This document shows, in pieces, positions 45,836-56,785 of a DNA stretch of 64,000 nt. The notes beneath the pieces were generated by a model. The model was not told where the DNA came from, did not search any database, and saw nothing but the letters and a program-made list of their open reading frames with translations. The stretch comes from Cyrtodaria siliqua. Lineage: Eukaryota; Mollusca; Bivalvia; Adapedonta; Hiatellidae. Numbering within the stretch: position 1 is the stretch's first letter; each line of letters begins with the position of its first letter. The translations under genes and the position numbers were made by a program. The stretch lies in contig JAWPHD010000082.1 in NCBI GenBank assembly GCA_037043455.1, forward strand, positions 372,001 through 436,000, written 5' to 3'.

Positions 45836-45984
45836 GACAATTCTGTGTTTGTTCTTTCATAACCAAGATAACAAACCCCTAACATCGGGTCCTTATAAAT
45901 AATGCTTATAGTCTCCCTTTGGCCATCTTTTACTAGCATACCATTGGTTCACGTGCATGCTTTCATCCCTGGGTGGGTGGGTGA

Positions 45985-46333
45985 TTTGGTGAGTGAGTGA
46001 GTGAATGAGTGAGTGAATGAGTGAGTGAATGAGTGAGTGAGTGAGAGGGGATGGTGGGTGAGTAGGTGGGTGGGTGGGTGAGTGAGTGAGTGAGTGAGTG
46101 AGTGAGTGAGTGAGTGAGTGAGTGAGTGAGTGTGTGAGTGAGTGAGTGAGTGAGTGAGTGAGTGAGTGAGTGAGTGAGTGAGTGAGTGAGTGAGTGAGTG
46201 AGTGAGTGAGTGAGTGAGTGAGTGAGTGAGTGAGTGAGTGAGTGAGTGAGTGAGTGAGTGAGTGAGTGAGTGAGTGAGTGAGTGAGTGAGTGAGTGAGTG
46301 AGTGAGTGAGTGAGTGAGTGAGTGAGTGAGAAT
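45985..46333. repeat. (GAGT)n microsatellite, ~350 bp
   Basis: Nearly uninterrupted GAGT units from about 46080 to 46330, with less regular (gaat/ggtg) units at the left. A reverse-strand (HSLT)n frame results and is spurious. Confidence 0.97.
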
Positions 46334-46535
46334 GAATGAATGAATGAATGAATGAATGAATGAATGAATGAATGAATGAATGAATGAATGTTTTTTTGTG
46401 GCACGTCGACCGACAAAACGGTCATATTGTGCGCAAAACTGACGAATAAAGAAATAAAATGACGAATAATAAAATAAAGTGATGAAATAAAGTGACGAAT
46501 AATGAAATAAAGTGACGAATAATGAAATAAATCAC
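46330..46535. repeat. (AATG)n tract and 20-bp minisatellite
   Basis: (AATG)n at 46330-46390 directly continues the GAGT array. 46440-46535 has four to five irregular units of 'gacgaataatgaaataaagt'. Confidence 0.9.
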
Positions 46536-46649
46536 AGGTGGAGTTTGGCTTGTGGACACTGTTGATCTAGAGGAAATAAACGCTGTATAGAAAACCATCT
46601 TTGTTCCGATATATAGAACCTAGGGAATTAGATATAGAACCCAGCCGGT

Positions 46650-46800
46650 GACAAATGAAACCAAGGAACGACATGGTATTGACTGATGATATTTATGTCA
46701 CTCATATATATGGACTCAAGGTCCGACATGGTTTTGAAAAATGTGTTTTATGTCGCTGATATATGGAACCAAGGCACGACATTGGTTTGACTGTTGTTTT
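46650..46800. repeat. decayed 67-bp satellite units
   Basis: 'ccaaggaacgacatggtatt', 'tcaaggtccgacatggtttt' and 'ccaaggcacgacattggttt' are spaced about 60-67 bp apart. Confidence 0.65.
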
Positions 46801-48012
46801 ATATTTCGTTTATATCTCACTGATATGTATATGCATACAAATATTTTGACTTTTGGATCATTTGCCATAATATATAAACATGGAAACGATATCGACGATT
46901 GTTTGTACCTATGTGAGTTACTGATGCATATGGATGAGACACATGTGAAGTAGAAACAGTCCAACGGAAATCCAAAAGGTCGAATATAACAGGTTTAAGC
47001 TTAAATTTAATTCAAAGCTGCATTCTACTTCAAGATTGGGTTTGATGATCCCAAAGGACCAGTAAGTAATAACACTGATTTTTTATTTAACTGATTTTTT
47101 ATTTAACTCTATATCTTCATTTAGACTGTCCCTTTTTATTGGGATGACAATATAGTTCAAATATGTTATTATCATCGTAATAAATGGTACTAAATATACC
47201 ATGTTACCGAGAAGTCCCAATAGCTGAGTGCATGGAAAGTCTGACTAAATAACACATCATGTATTCCAGTCCTAGATAGGCAACCGTGTTGTTGTTTTTC
47301 TTTTGTTTTATTTTGTTTTGAAGGTTAAAGCATGTGTATACTCTGATATGCAACACTCGATGTCTTAACAGTAAATAATGTCCTGCTGAATAGCTCTGAA
47401 CCACTTATGTTTGAAGACGATAATTCAAAGGGGACTTACTGCAGACTATTTTATGTGATGTCTCAAATATTATAAACATTAACAAACATAAGGACATAGC
47501 CAGTCTAAAGCTGTCCAATCGCCTAATGGAATTAAGGCGGAACAACGTAATGCGTTATCAAATTCAAACCAGGATTCTGTCTCAGCGTTATTTGTATTGA
47601 GTAGTTAATACGTGTGTGCGAGCGGGTGCTGCTATGTATCAATAATTATTGCATGCGCATTTACAAGCTCCGCTTACTTTTCAATGTAACAGGAAACATC
47701 AATATTCCCCCATATTGACGTGTTCATATTAACGTGTTGTATGAATAACTATTTTGTATACTCGTTAGGGATTGCTGAAATTCGCAGTTCATTTCACATG
47801 CAGTTTGTCAGTTGATGTAAATATTATAGTATTTTTGTTTCATTGTGAAAAAGTCCCACGATGTTATGACCGTATGTTTGTTGCAAATAAATATTTTTGA
47901 TGAAAATTAAATGTTAAAAACTATTATTTTGTTCCAATTTTTCGTTTTTATATTACAAATGCGTATGCAATAAAAAGGTAATTACATTAGTATTGGGATA
48001 TATATACTCGTT
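46801..48012. other. gene-free spacer
   Basis: Contains a short inverted piece of element B (about 47020-47075) and, at 47508-47560, 'ccaatcgcctaatggaatta' then 'aggcggaacaacgtaatg', which recurs at 62765-62815. No gene was recognised. Confidence 0.5.
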
Positions 48013-48020
48013 TTCCACGG

Positions 48021-48284
48021 CTGGCGTGGCGCAGTCGGTAGAGCGGCGGATTTGTAAGCGGAGGCCCCGGGTTCAATCATCCGTGGTGCCACTGAGTATC
48101 GTCGGTGTGTTCTTGGGCAAGACACTTTCCCTTAGCCTCGTCCGTCGGATGGGGACGTAAACAGGGCGGTACCCTGTATCAGTCTATCCTCCGAGCACGT
48201 TAAAGAACCATAGGAATCTATTCATTAATAAGAGCACGGTTCCCGGATTCCTATGTAGCCGTTAATCAACATTCAATTCAGTTC
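48021..48284 (+). mobile_element. tRNA-derived SINE with CORE-like domain
   Basis: The tRNA-related head has an A box (tggcgcagtcggtagagc, 48027-48044) and a B-box-like ggttcaatcatcc (about 48070-48082). The central domain gtgttcttgggcaagacact then ttcccttagcctcg and ggatggggacgtaaa matches the CORE-type domain pattern known from metazoan SINEs. Flanking TTCCACGG at 48013-48020 and 48285-48292 is a likely target-site duplication, so the element is 264 bp. Confidence 0.85.
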
Positions 48285-48292
48285 TTCCACGG

Positions 48293-48769
48293 AGGAAAGA
48301 GTGCATATATCCCAATACAAATGTATCAAGAAAACAGTGTTACAAAGTACCACAAGCCAGTCAGAACAGTTACATAAGAAAACAGTAAGGTGAATGAATA
48401 TATAGGAAAATATAACGGTTAGAATATGAAAAAATGGTAAATTATCATCATTATAAACAAAAAGACAACTTAATGATAATATAATAGCAATTGTAAATTC
48501 ACATTAGAAGAAAGGGTTTAATGCTAGAATTTTTATTATTGAAATCTGATCAGTAATTCATGAGAATAAGTAGCAGTGGAGCAGACCTATACAAACTCTT
48601 TAGAAGATGCTTACGTTAAAGTCTCATTAACTCTGTTTAATGATTAAGAGTTGTTGCTTATTTTAAAATCAGACAGCACCAAAAACAGATACATATATAG
48701 CTGTACACACAAACAGTTAGTAATATTCAAACATAAGTTCCTTTATATTATTATTATAATTACTACTAA
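48293..48769. other. gene-free spacer
   Basis: AT-rich, no coding frame or repeat recognised. Confidence 0.45.
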
Positions 48770-50250
48770 TTATTGAACAAATACAAGTTATGTACTTGAA
48801 GGTATGAAAGCACTAATTATTTTTCCCATAGACACCAATGTTAAAGTGTCACATATTAATGATTTGCTGCAAATTCAACTCACATATGGATACTGCAGCA
48901 GTGTAATGTTCATATAGAAAACTATTTTTCCACTTGAAAAATCACCAGAAAACGTGGGGTCACACACAAGACATGTAAGAAAGTTATTGTTTGTTTACTA
49001 AACAGGTCAAGGGTACAGCTGTTTTTATTGATCGACGGTTTTCATTGCTCACAAAGTGTAAGCATAGAGTCGAAATTGCGAAAATGTTCATCAGTGATCC
49101 AGTAAACCTATTAATACGCTTCTTATACTGTAACATGTAACCACAAAATCGAATAGAAATGGGCAGTTTTCCCCTACTTATAATGCCCATTTCCATCAAA
49201 AAAGGAGGATTACTTTTTATTATAGCACTACATCGACTACACCTCGAAGGTTTACATTTAATTAGTGGTGGTAAACCTAGAAAAAACTAATGGGGCGCCG
49301 CGAGCCTTGAACATACCAAGATTGCCTTTAATAAAGTTTAACATCAATCAATAATCAGTGACGAAACCGATTTGGAAACAGCTGTATTCGTATGCTGAGA
49401 ACAGATTTTTAGACTGTATCCCTGAAATTTACATCTATTTTTTGTTCTAAAAACCAGTTAGAACCAGTTCTAGGCGCATGCGCAGATCATAATTTGTAGT
49501 CTGTATTCCTAAAATTGATACGCAATTGAAGTAGTAGAAGACCCATAAAATACCTGTACACCAATTTGACTACATCTCGGTATTCTTACTAAAATGCAGT
49601 TGTTTTATGAACAGTAAAATGACGTTGATACACAGTCCAACATCCAAAGCAGCTTGCTGAGTCCGGGATAAATATAGCCGGAGCCCAAGGCTCCGGCAAT
49701 ACCTATAAATGTTGGTTTTGTAGTGGTTATCTTCAGGCATTGAAGAGAAAATAAAAGGGCAATATCCGTTGTTCAGTATCGTTCCGGTCAAATATTTTGT
49801 TATCAAACATGTTCAGAAGCAGATTATTTATCGAAGGCTAAATTCAATTGCGTTATTTTGAAGGCTAAGTGCAAATGCGTTATTTCTGAAATATACCGAC
49901 TTTTGGATGTTCGTCAAACTGAAACTACTTCACCCGTGTCTCATTTATTTATATATGAATTAGTACCATTTGAAGGAGGGTTCTGCGGCTAAACTATATA
50001 CATATGGTACCAAATATTATATAATCATTTCCTGTATGATTAAATTCTCAATGAAGCAGAGAGGTACTGTTAAATTAACAACTGTATTGTATGAGGTCGT
50101 AAAAATCACATCTGTATTATACGAGGTCGTAAAAATCGCATCTGTATTGCATGCCTGAAAATGTATGCACACTTGATATTTGAAATAAAATGTTAAAAAA
50201 AACAAAAAACATATTAAATAAAAGAACTGTTAGTGCAGTATACGTAAAGT
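48770..50250. mobile_element. dispersed element D, copy 2 (interrupted)
   Basis: Shares with 34310-34938 the blocks 'attgaacaaatacaagttat', 'ggggcgccgcgag', 'ccgttgttcagtatcg', 'ggatgttcgtcaaactgaaa' and 'tacatatggtaccaaatat'. It contains a perfect 9-bp hairpin GCCGGAGCC/GGCTCCGGC at 49677-49697, and a 27-bp repeat 'gaggtcgtaaaaatc' at 50093-50150. Confidence 0.6.
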
Positions 50251-50263
50251 ATGAGTTACTTGA

Positions 50264-50520
50264 GATGATTAGGACTTGACAGGTAACTGATTAGTACCTG
50301 ACTGGTAGATGGTTAGGACCTGACAGGTAGATGATTAGGACCTGACAGGTATATGTTTACGATCTGACAGGTATATGTTTAGGACCTGATAGGTAGATGA
50401 TTAGGACCTGACTGGTAGATGTTTAGGATCTGACAGGTAGATGATTAGGACCCGACAGGTAGATGATTAGGACCTGACAGGTAGATGTTTAGGACTTGGC
50501 AGGTAGATGTTACCTGACAA
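50264..50520. repeat. 22-bp tandem array (~12 units)
   Basis: The unit is ttaggacctgacaggtagat plus ga or gt. Variants include 'actggtagat' and 'gatctgacagg'. Confidence 0.95.
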
Positions 50521-50575
50521 TGAGATGTTTAGGACCTGACAATGAGATGTTCATTGTCAGGTCCCAAACATCTCA
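50521..50575. other. 25-bp-arm hairpin closing the 22-bp array
   Basis: Left arm 50521-50545 (starts tgagatgtttagg), loop gatgt 50546-50550, right arm 50551-50575 (ends caaacatctca). The arms are complementary with one mismatch, and the arm sequence is a variant array unit. Confidence 0.95.
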
Positions 50576-51329
50576 CTCCCGTCAGAAAGTTATCAAGTAC
50601 GAAACAAAAACTCTTTCGTTCAAATTTGAAAAAAATATTGGTTGCTTTGTAAATAGAATGAATTTAGTTATAGTTATTCTGATCAACATTATATATTGCT
50701 TTAACATCATCGTTAACAACTTTTATAATAAAATTAGTACTGAACTGTTTCTGTTATAAACATCCATCTTCAGAACATAGTTTCAGCTCGATCTAAATAG
50801 CCAAACTAAACGAAATCTCCATATCGCAATAAGTTGTCGTTATCTCACGGTCATGAACACGTCGTGACTAAGATATGCCTTCATTTCGTGTATATTTGCA
50901 ATCGTGTACAATATTTAACTAGTGCCATGTGAACCTACCATAGAGAGGGGTTCAAATCATTCGCTGTTGTTGAAGCCCCTCCTGTCAATAATGCCCCGAC
51001 GAAGCTCCAGCTGTCAATTATGCCCCTAAATGGCGTTTCACAACAAAAGGGACGCAACACGTATATACTGCGATTTTATTGTGAAAACGCCATTTATAAC
51101 AGATTAAGGGGAGGAAGTTTTGTATTGTAATCGTTTAGTTGAAGCACACGTCGATATTGAAAAAACACATGCTATGGTGTTAGAGTTATAAAATAGATTA
51201 GATGTATATGTTTCTTATATTTTGCCACTATCTACACGCAATTTCATTTATTATGTGCAATTCTGTTGACGAATAACCGATTACCACGTGTATAGCTCTC
51301 CCTGCACACGGACCTATGACTTTACACAC
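50576..51329. other. gene-free spacer
   Basis: Starts with 'ctcccgtcagaaagt', also seen near 30339. No gene was recognised. Confidence 0.45.
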
Positions 51330-51448
51330 ACCTCCTTCTGAGGATGGCATACTTTCATAATAGGCTTACCAGAGGAAATCGAACCTGTGACGTCTGGGAC
51401 GAGAGGCAAGTATGACCAAGTATGCTAACCACTCATCCACCACAACAA
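51330..51448 (-). mobile_element. tRNA-derived SINE head, reversed
   Basis: On the reverse strand an A box (tggatgagtggttagc) and a B box (ggttcgatttc) are spaced as in a long-variable-arm tRNA (Leu/Ser type). Flanking sequence shows no complete tail, so the copy is truncated. Confidence 0.6.
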
Positions 51449-51654
51449 TATGACTGGAAGAAATTGTTATTTTCAATAGACAGGTTGAAGGAAATAAACA
51501 TAAAAAAGACAACAAAAAAAGAAAAACAAATCAGAAAAAACTTTTTTTGGTATATTATATTATTGTATAGAATAGACATGTATACACACATCAAAACATA
51601 TTTAAAAAAAAATAACCGTACACCAAAAACAATCCTCCCCAAAATGCCTACCCC

Positions 51655-51800
51655 ATAGTGGTCTCTTACATGGGGTATGATTGCTTTTGACTATGGTCTC
51701 TTACATGGTGTATGCTTGTTTTTGACTATGGTCTCTTACACGGCGTCGAATTGTTTTTCACTATGGTCTCTTACATGGGGTAGGATTGTTTCTGGTGTAC
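51655..51800. repeat. 35-bp tandem array (4 units)
   Basis: 'gtctcttacatggggta' recurs at 51661, 51696, 51731 and 51766 (period 35), with an isolated further unit near 51862. Confidence 0.95.
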
Positions 51801-52929
51801 AGTTTTTTATTTATTTATATGCTCTGATGTTGTGCTCTGCTGTTGTACATGTCTACTACAGTCTCTTACATGGGGTAGGAATTTTGGTGTACAGTTTTGC
51901 AATTATTTGATATGTTTGTTATTTGTGTACAAGTCTAGACAAAAACAAACAATCAGATTTTTTGATTTTTTTAAGATCTTTTTGTTTTTAAAGATTTGTT
52001 TAGGTCCAAACGCGTTCCTTCAACCTTTGTTTCAATACCGTTCTTCCAGTTACATTTGATTGCAAATCGGGTCCTGATATGGTCTGGGATGTCGTGTTCT
52101 AAGGTGGATATAATATATCGGCATGGAATGTCTTCGATTGCTAGCACACATTCTCTAATTCACAAAAAGCGGAGTATACATCTGTCATGATGCTATGCAT
52201 AACTTTCACGCAATAACTTTCACGCACAGTGCCGTAACCAGACATAAATTGACACCGAGGCAAAGAAATATATTGGGTGAGAAGTGGGTCGTGGGTCGGG
52301 GAGGGCAAGGGCGGATCCGGGGGGTATGGGTGCACCAGGCTAAAATCTGAAAAGTAATAATTATATGCATATAGTAAGCTTTTGTTGGTTGGGGTGTACA
52401 GGTGGTAGTGGGATGGGTCTAGGGGCGGGTCAAGTGCGGGCACCGGGAGCACCCCTACCTAAAATCTGAAACGTATGTACTTTGATTGTTCTTTGGTTGT
52501 TAGTTAGGCAGTGGGGTGGGGGCATGGGCGGATCCAGTTTGCATAAATCCATAAAATAAAGTCTTCTTACTTTAGAAAAAATCTGGGGAGCATGCACCCT
52601 CCTCAGGGGCGGATAAAGGATTTGACATTGGGGGTGGAGCGCAAGTTAAAAAAAACAAGTTATAACCAAAACACACGCACTCACGCACGCACTCAAGTTA
52701 AGGGGTGATGCGCAACTTTAAAAAACACTATTTACAGCCAACCCAAACCACTGCCCACTCCCCCCAAAAAAACACAAACAACACTCAACAGCAACAACAA
52801 CAAAAAGCACAAAGCACAAAACAACAACTATTTTTGTCACATAATGCGTACAAGTCACATATTGCATATTAAGTTTTGGCGCATTATATGAATAATCACA
52901 TTCGCCTCCTATTTAAAAAATAATTAGGA
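51801..52929. other. gene-free spacer with G-rich patches
   Basis: 52275-52460 is G-rich (gggtcggggagggcaagg type) and 52670-52690 has a (cgcact/cacg) patch. No gene was recognised. Confidence 0.45.
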
Positions 52930-53010
52930 AGTAGTAACGGCTTAGGAAATAAACAGTAGGCGAATGTGAGAATACATACAGGGGAGAAGCCATATAAATC
53001 AAATATATTA
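52930..53010 (+). pseudogene. C2H2 zinc-finger linker remnant 1
   Basis: 'gtgagaatacatacagggga then gaagccatataaa' reads VRIHTGEKPYK, the classic HTGEKPY linker of tandem C2H2 zinc fingers. No intact Cys-x2-Cys follows. The surrounding sequence recurs at 53470-53560 and, inverted, at 53780-53945. Confidence 0.7.
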
Positions 53011-53137
53011 AGCCATTCTGTTATATTTCGTTAAATGATAGCAAGTGATAATGTCTAGGTGATGTGAGAGATATCCTGATAAGAGAAATACGATGTCTCT
53101 GTCATCTGTTAACTTTCATTTTGTTTCCCGTGAGGTT

Positions 53138-53206
53138 GCGGGGTAGACCCCCACCCCCTCCTCCCCCGCCACCCCCCCCCCCCCACCCACCCCCCCCATA
53201 CATTCA
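53138..53206. repeat. C-rich tract
   Basis: Poly-C with A/T interruptions. It produces a poly-proline frame on + and a poly-glycine frame on -, neither judged real. Confidence 0.95.
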
Positions 53207-53329
53207 TATTCATTTTGACATTTTTTATCATGCCCATCATGACACCGCGTATGCAAACGTGGAAACGTGGCTCCATCGTAAATGGAGTGTCTATTATAGA
53301 ATTTGCAGCAATTCTGCAGTTTTGCAGGT

Positions 53330-53462
53330 AAGAAGGTTCTAGGCCCAATCTTCATATTTTATCTTGATGTAAATGGAGGATGAGCCTAGCGCGTTCGTTC
53401 CTGTTAGGCGCCATATAAACTTTTATGTGTTGTTGCTCCTTAAAACACAAATCAATTCAATT
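53330..53462 (+). mobile_element. SINE tail fragment
   Basis: 'ggatgagcctagcgcgttcg then ttcctgttaggcgcca' followed by 'cttaaaacacaaatcaattc' resembles a SINE 3' domain, with no tRNA-like head present. Confidence 0.4.
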
Positions 53463-53469
53463 AACTTTT

Positions 53470-53560
53470 TTAAACAGTAGTCGAATGTGAGTATGCATAC
53501 AGGAGAGAAGCCATATAAGCTACATACATTAAGATATTAGGCGATGTGAGAGATGTTTCT
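53470..53560 (+). pseudogene. C2H2 zinc-finger linker remnant 2
   Basis: 'gtgagtatgcatacaggaga then gaagccatataag' reads VSMHTGEKPYK. The flanks match remnant 1 (cagtagtcgaatgtgag before, ggcgatgtgagagatg after). Confidence 0.7.
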
Positions 53561-53779
53561 ATTGTCCTTTAATTTTCCGAATATGCCTAGTTACTCATTT
53601 TAGCGAAGTAGAAGTTACTAGTGCTAATTAACTGCTATACCAGCCGCAATTACGCATTAATCGTGGATATGAATGTGTATGCTCTTTTTTAATTCAAATT
53701 TCCTAAGCAGTTACTTATTTCTAATTAGAAGTAGAAGTTACTAGTGCCTAGGAATTAACTGAACTATTATGCGGTACAG

Positions 53780-53945
53780 GAGAAATACCATATTATATCA
53801 TTTAACGAAATAAAAACTTAATATATGTGACTTATTTGGATTTTATCCTGCATGAATACACACATTCGCCTACTGTTTACAATAATTACACTTAAAGGGT
53901 GTTAGAGACATCTCTCACATCGCCTAGACATTACCACTTACTATT
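53780..53945 (-). pseudogene. inverted copy of the zinc-finger remnant flanks
   Basis: The reverse strand reads taaacagtaggcgaatgtg and, on the other side, ctaggcgatgtgagagatg, as in remnants 1 and 2, but the linker itself is degraded. Confidence 0.6.
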
Positions 53946-54499
53946 TTAAAAACAAACAAACTGTCTTTTAGCTTAATTATCACCTCTTCCTTCTATAATG
54001 TACCAGTCGGTTTATTTGCAAGAACACGATTTATTAATTACATGTGAATTGATGAATACTATTGGTATAGTATTTGTTACCTTATCAAACCATGTACAAA
54101 TGCATAGGGAATCTGCATATTATATAAGAACAATGTTCGTGTGGGGTTTGGGTTGTGGGGGTTGCGGGGGTTGCGGGGGTTGCGGGGAGGGAATACTCTA
54201 CCCACCCCTTTCAGATTAGGGGAGAGGTGCTGTCCCCGCTGTTCCTAATTATAGATACTGCACACGGTCTAGTCTAATTAATATGGCAGCATCGTTTCCG
54301 AGGAAAGCTCCACGGGCATTTTGCCTCATTAACACAGAAATTCAAAGAGATATGTCATGAGCATATATAAGGTATGACTCTTCCTACATGGGACTGGTCT
54401 ACGTCTTAACATTTCCTTCGAAGGATGGCATAAGATTCACAGTACATTGCCCGAATAATGAAAGGTCATTTGCCCAAAACCCTCACTCGGAAAAAAACA

Positions 54500-54580
54500 T
54501 TGCTTGCAATTGTTAGAGTAAGCGAAATGACATGTGTGCGTACACACTGGTGAGAAGCCGTTTAAGGTACAATATCAGAG
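54500..54580 (+). pseudogene. C2H2 zinc-finger linker remnant 3
   Basis: 'gtgcgtacacactggtgaga then agccgtttaag' reads VHTGEKPFK, preceded by AAA-TGA-CAT, a degraded H-x3-H spacer with a stop. No complete finger remains. Confidence 0.65.
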
Positions 54581-54639
54581 TTTATGAATATATCGTCCCT
54601 TTCGCGTATCAATCCATTCACCTAAGCAGTTTATTATGT

Positions 54640-54690
54640 CCCTCAGAACTGTACTGACGCTAGCTGTATTGATATTGTCCTTGAGGACAG
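54640..54690 (+). repeat. isolated unit of the 37-bp satellite
   Basis: 'tgacgctagctgtattgata then ttgtccttgaggacagtact' is one monomer of the array that fills 55925-62275. A second isolated unit is at 55848-55882 in the duplicated copy. Confidence 0.75.
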
Positions 54691-55689
54691 TACTGAACCC
54701 AGAGAAGCTGGCAGGTGATATTTTCACAGAGATTAGTATTGACTGTATCCGTTTATTGTTTCGCTGAGGACTGTACTGACACACGATTTAAAAGAAACTT
54801 ATTACATTAAAGCAGACCATTTCTAAAAATAAAAACATCCTTTAGCTTAAATACCACACATTTTTTCTGTCATTATAAAGTACCAGTAGCTTTATATGCA
54901 AGAACATGATGTCTTAGTACAATGTGCCTTGATTAATACTTTTGGTATATTCTAGCAGCGAAAATAGTAGCTCTTATGGTGCGGTGCATACGTACAACAG
55001 AGTTACTGTGATGCCCTTTTAGAATAAGTAGGTATCAGGGTCGACCATATCAAGACAGGTTCATGAAGAGATCAAGCAAATGCATGCATAAACAGCCGCC
55101 ATACAGCAATAGATTAAACGTTAACAACCAAGCGTGCATGCATAAAACTCACCAAAGAGAAGAATACCTCATCGATCTAGACATTTTCGTACGACTAGTT
55201 AATGTTTTTCAGGTGAATATCTCTGGAATTTTTACATTTCGACATATCTCTCGCTGACACGTATTCTGTGTTTGGAAACTTAAACCCGAACACAGCTAAC
55301 ACAAATCGACAACGTTAACAGGCAAACGTCAGATATGAGAGTAGGTTGAGTTTTCAAGTACGAAACAAGACGAGGTCCGTGGAATATACTCTGTCCACCC
55401 ATCTCAGGTTATGGGGAGAGGTTCTAGCCCACTGTTCTTTTTTTTTTAAACTACACACATTCATATCTGATTATCATGACAGCCGCTTTTGATGAATGAC
55501 CGTTCACTATTCGGGCAAGGTACATGTACTGTGAAACTGCCATCCTTCGAAGGGGATGTTAAGCCGTTGACCAGGCCTATGTACAGGAAGGGCCAGACCC
55601 TATATAATTATGCTCCTTACACATTTTGCTGTAATTCTGTGTAAATCAGTGACAACATGCCAGCAAAGCCTTCCTCGGGGAAAAAACTC

Positions 55690-55785
55690 TCTTGGGGAAA
55701 AAACATTGCTTGCAAACAGGTAGGGTAACGAAAAGACAAGTATGCATACACACTGGTGAGAAACCGTTTAAGGATATGACTATAT
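55690..55785 (+). pseudogene. C2H2 zinc-finger linker remnant 4
   Basis: 'gtatgcatacacactggtga then gaaaccgtttaag' reads VCIHTGEKPFK. The flanks (aaaacattgcttgcaa upstream, tattgtccctttggtc downstream) match remnant 3. Confidence 0.65.
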
Positions 55786-56521
55786 TGTCCCTTTGGTCTT
55801 TCAAGGAAGTGACCTAAGCAATTTATTTTGTCCTTCAAGACTTTAGTGACGCTAATTCTTGAAATTGTCCTTGAGGACAGTACAAAAGCCATGGAAGCCA
55901 GTAGGTGATATTTTCGTAGAGTTTAGTAGTACTGTCTGTATTCGTTTTAGGACAGGACTAACGCTAGCCGGCGATATTGACCCTGAGGACAGTACTAACG
56001 CTAGCTGTTGATATTGCCTCTGAGGACAGTACTAACGCTAGCTGTTGACATTGCCCCTGAGGACAGGACTAACGCTACCTATTGATATTGACTTGTGGAC
56101 GGTACTAACTCTAGCTGTTGATAGTATCCCTATAAGACGCTGGCTGTTGATATTGTTCATGTGGATGTTAAAGACAATAGCTGTTGATATTGTAGTTCTA
56201 CAGCTAGCTCTTGATAACGCCCCCGAGGACATTACTAACCATTACTGTTGGTATTACACTTAGGACAATACAAACGCTGGCTTTGATATTGCCCTTGAGG
56301 ACAATACCAACGCAGGCAGTTGATATTGCCTTTGAGGACAGTACTAACGCTAGCTGCTGATATTGCCTCTGAGGACGGTACTTACAGTAGCAGTTGATAT
56401 TGCCTCTGGAAAGCGGTACTAACGCTATATGTTGAAATTGGCCCAGAAGACAGTATAAACGCTACCTGTTGATATTTCCCTTTGGGGCAGTAATATAAGT
56501 GGCTATTGATATTGCCAATGA

Positions 56522-56785
56522 TTGAATTGGATTTTATAGTCGCACCAACAGCAAAGGTCATATGGCGACTTTCCAGCTTCCACTGGTGGAGGAAGACCAC
56601 AGGTGCCCCTCCGGGCAATTTTCGTGCACAGGCGGGCACCTGGGTAGAACCACCGACGTTCCGCAAGCCAGCTGGATAGCTTCCTCACATAAAGATTCCT
56701 AGGCCCCTGAGGGAACGAACCTACAGCGGTGAGGGGCAAGTGATTTCAAGTCAGAGACGTAAAACCACACGGCCACGGACGCCCC
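56522..56785 (-). mobile_element. bivalve-type tRNA-Ser-derived SINE in the satellite
   Basis: The reverse strand starts ggggcgtccgtggccgtgtg (tRNA-Ser-like head, A box) with CTTGAAA in the anticodon loop (TGA) and B box ggttcgttccc, then the tail 'gccagctggc..gtggttctacccagg' inverse and ends 'ggtgcgactataaaatcc'. GATATTGCCAATGA at 56508-56521 and 56786-56799 is a 14-bp target-site duplication, though it overlaps satellite sequence. Confidence 0.85.

Larger units (their letters stand above)
53930..55920 (+). repeat. diverged tandem segmental duplication carrying zinc-finger remnants
   Basis: 53930-54070 aligns with 54830-54960 (tttagcttaatta, taccagtcggtttat). 54190-54240 aligns with 55385-55440. 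54490-54790 aligns with 55670-55920. One internal segment (54380-54480) is inverted in the other copy (55490-55600), so duplication was followed or accompanied by an inversion. Confidence 0.7.

Noticed and set aside
45949..46425. 158-residue (HSLT)n ORF
   Set aside because: Translation of the GAGT/AATG microsatellite.
53064..53355. Poly-proline and poly-glycine ORFs
   Set aside because: Caused by the C-rich tract at 53138-53206.
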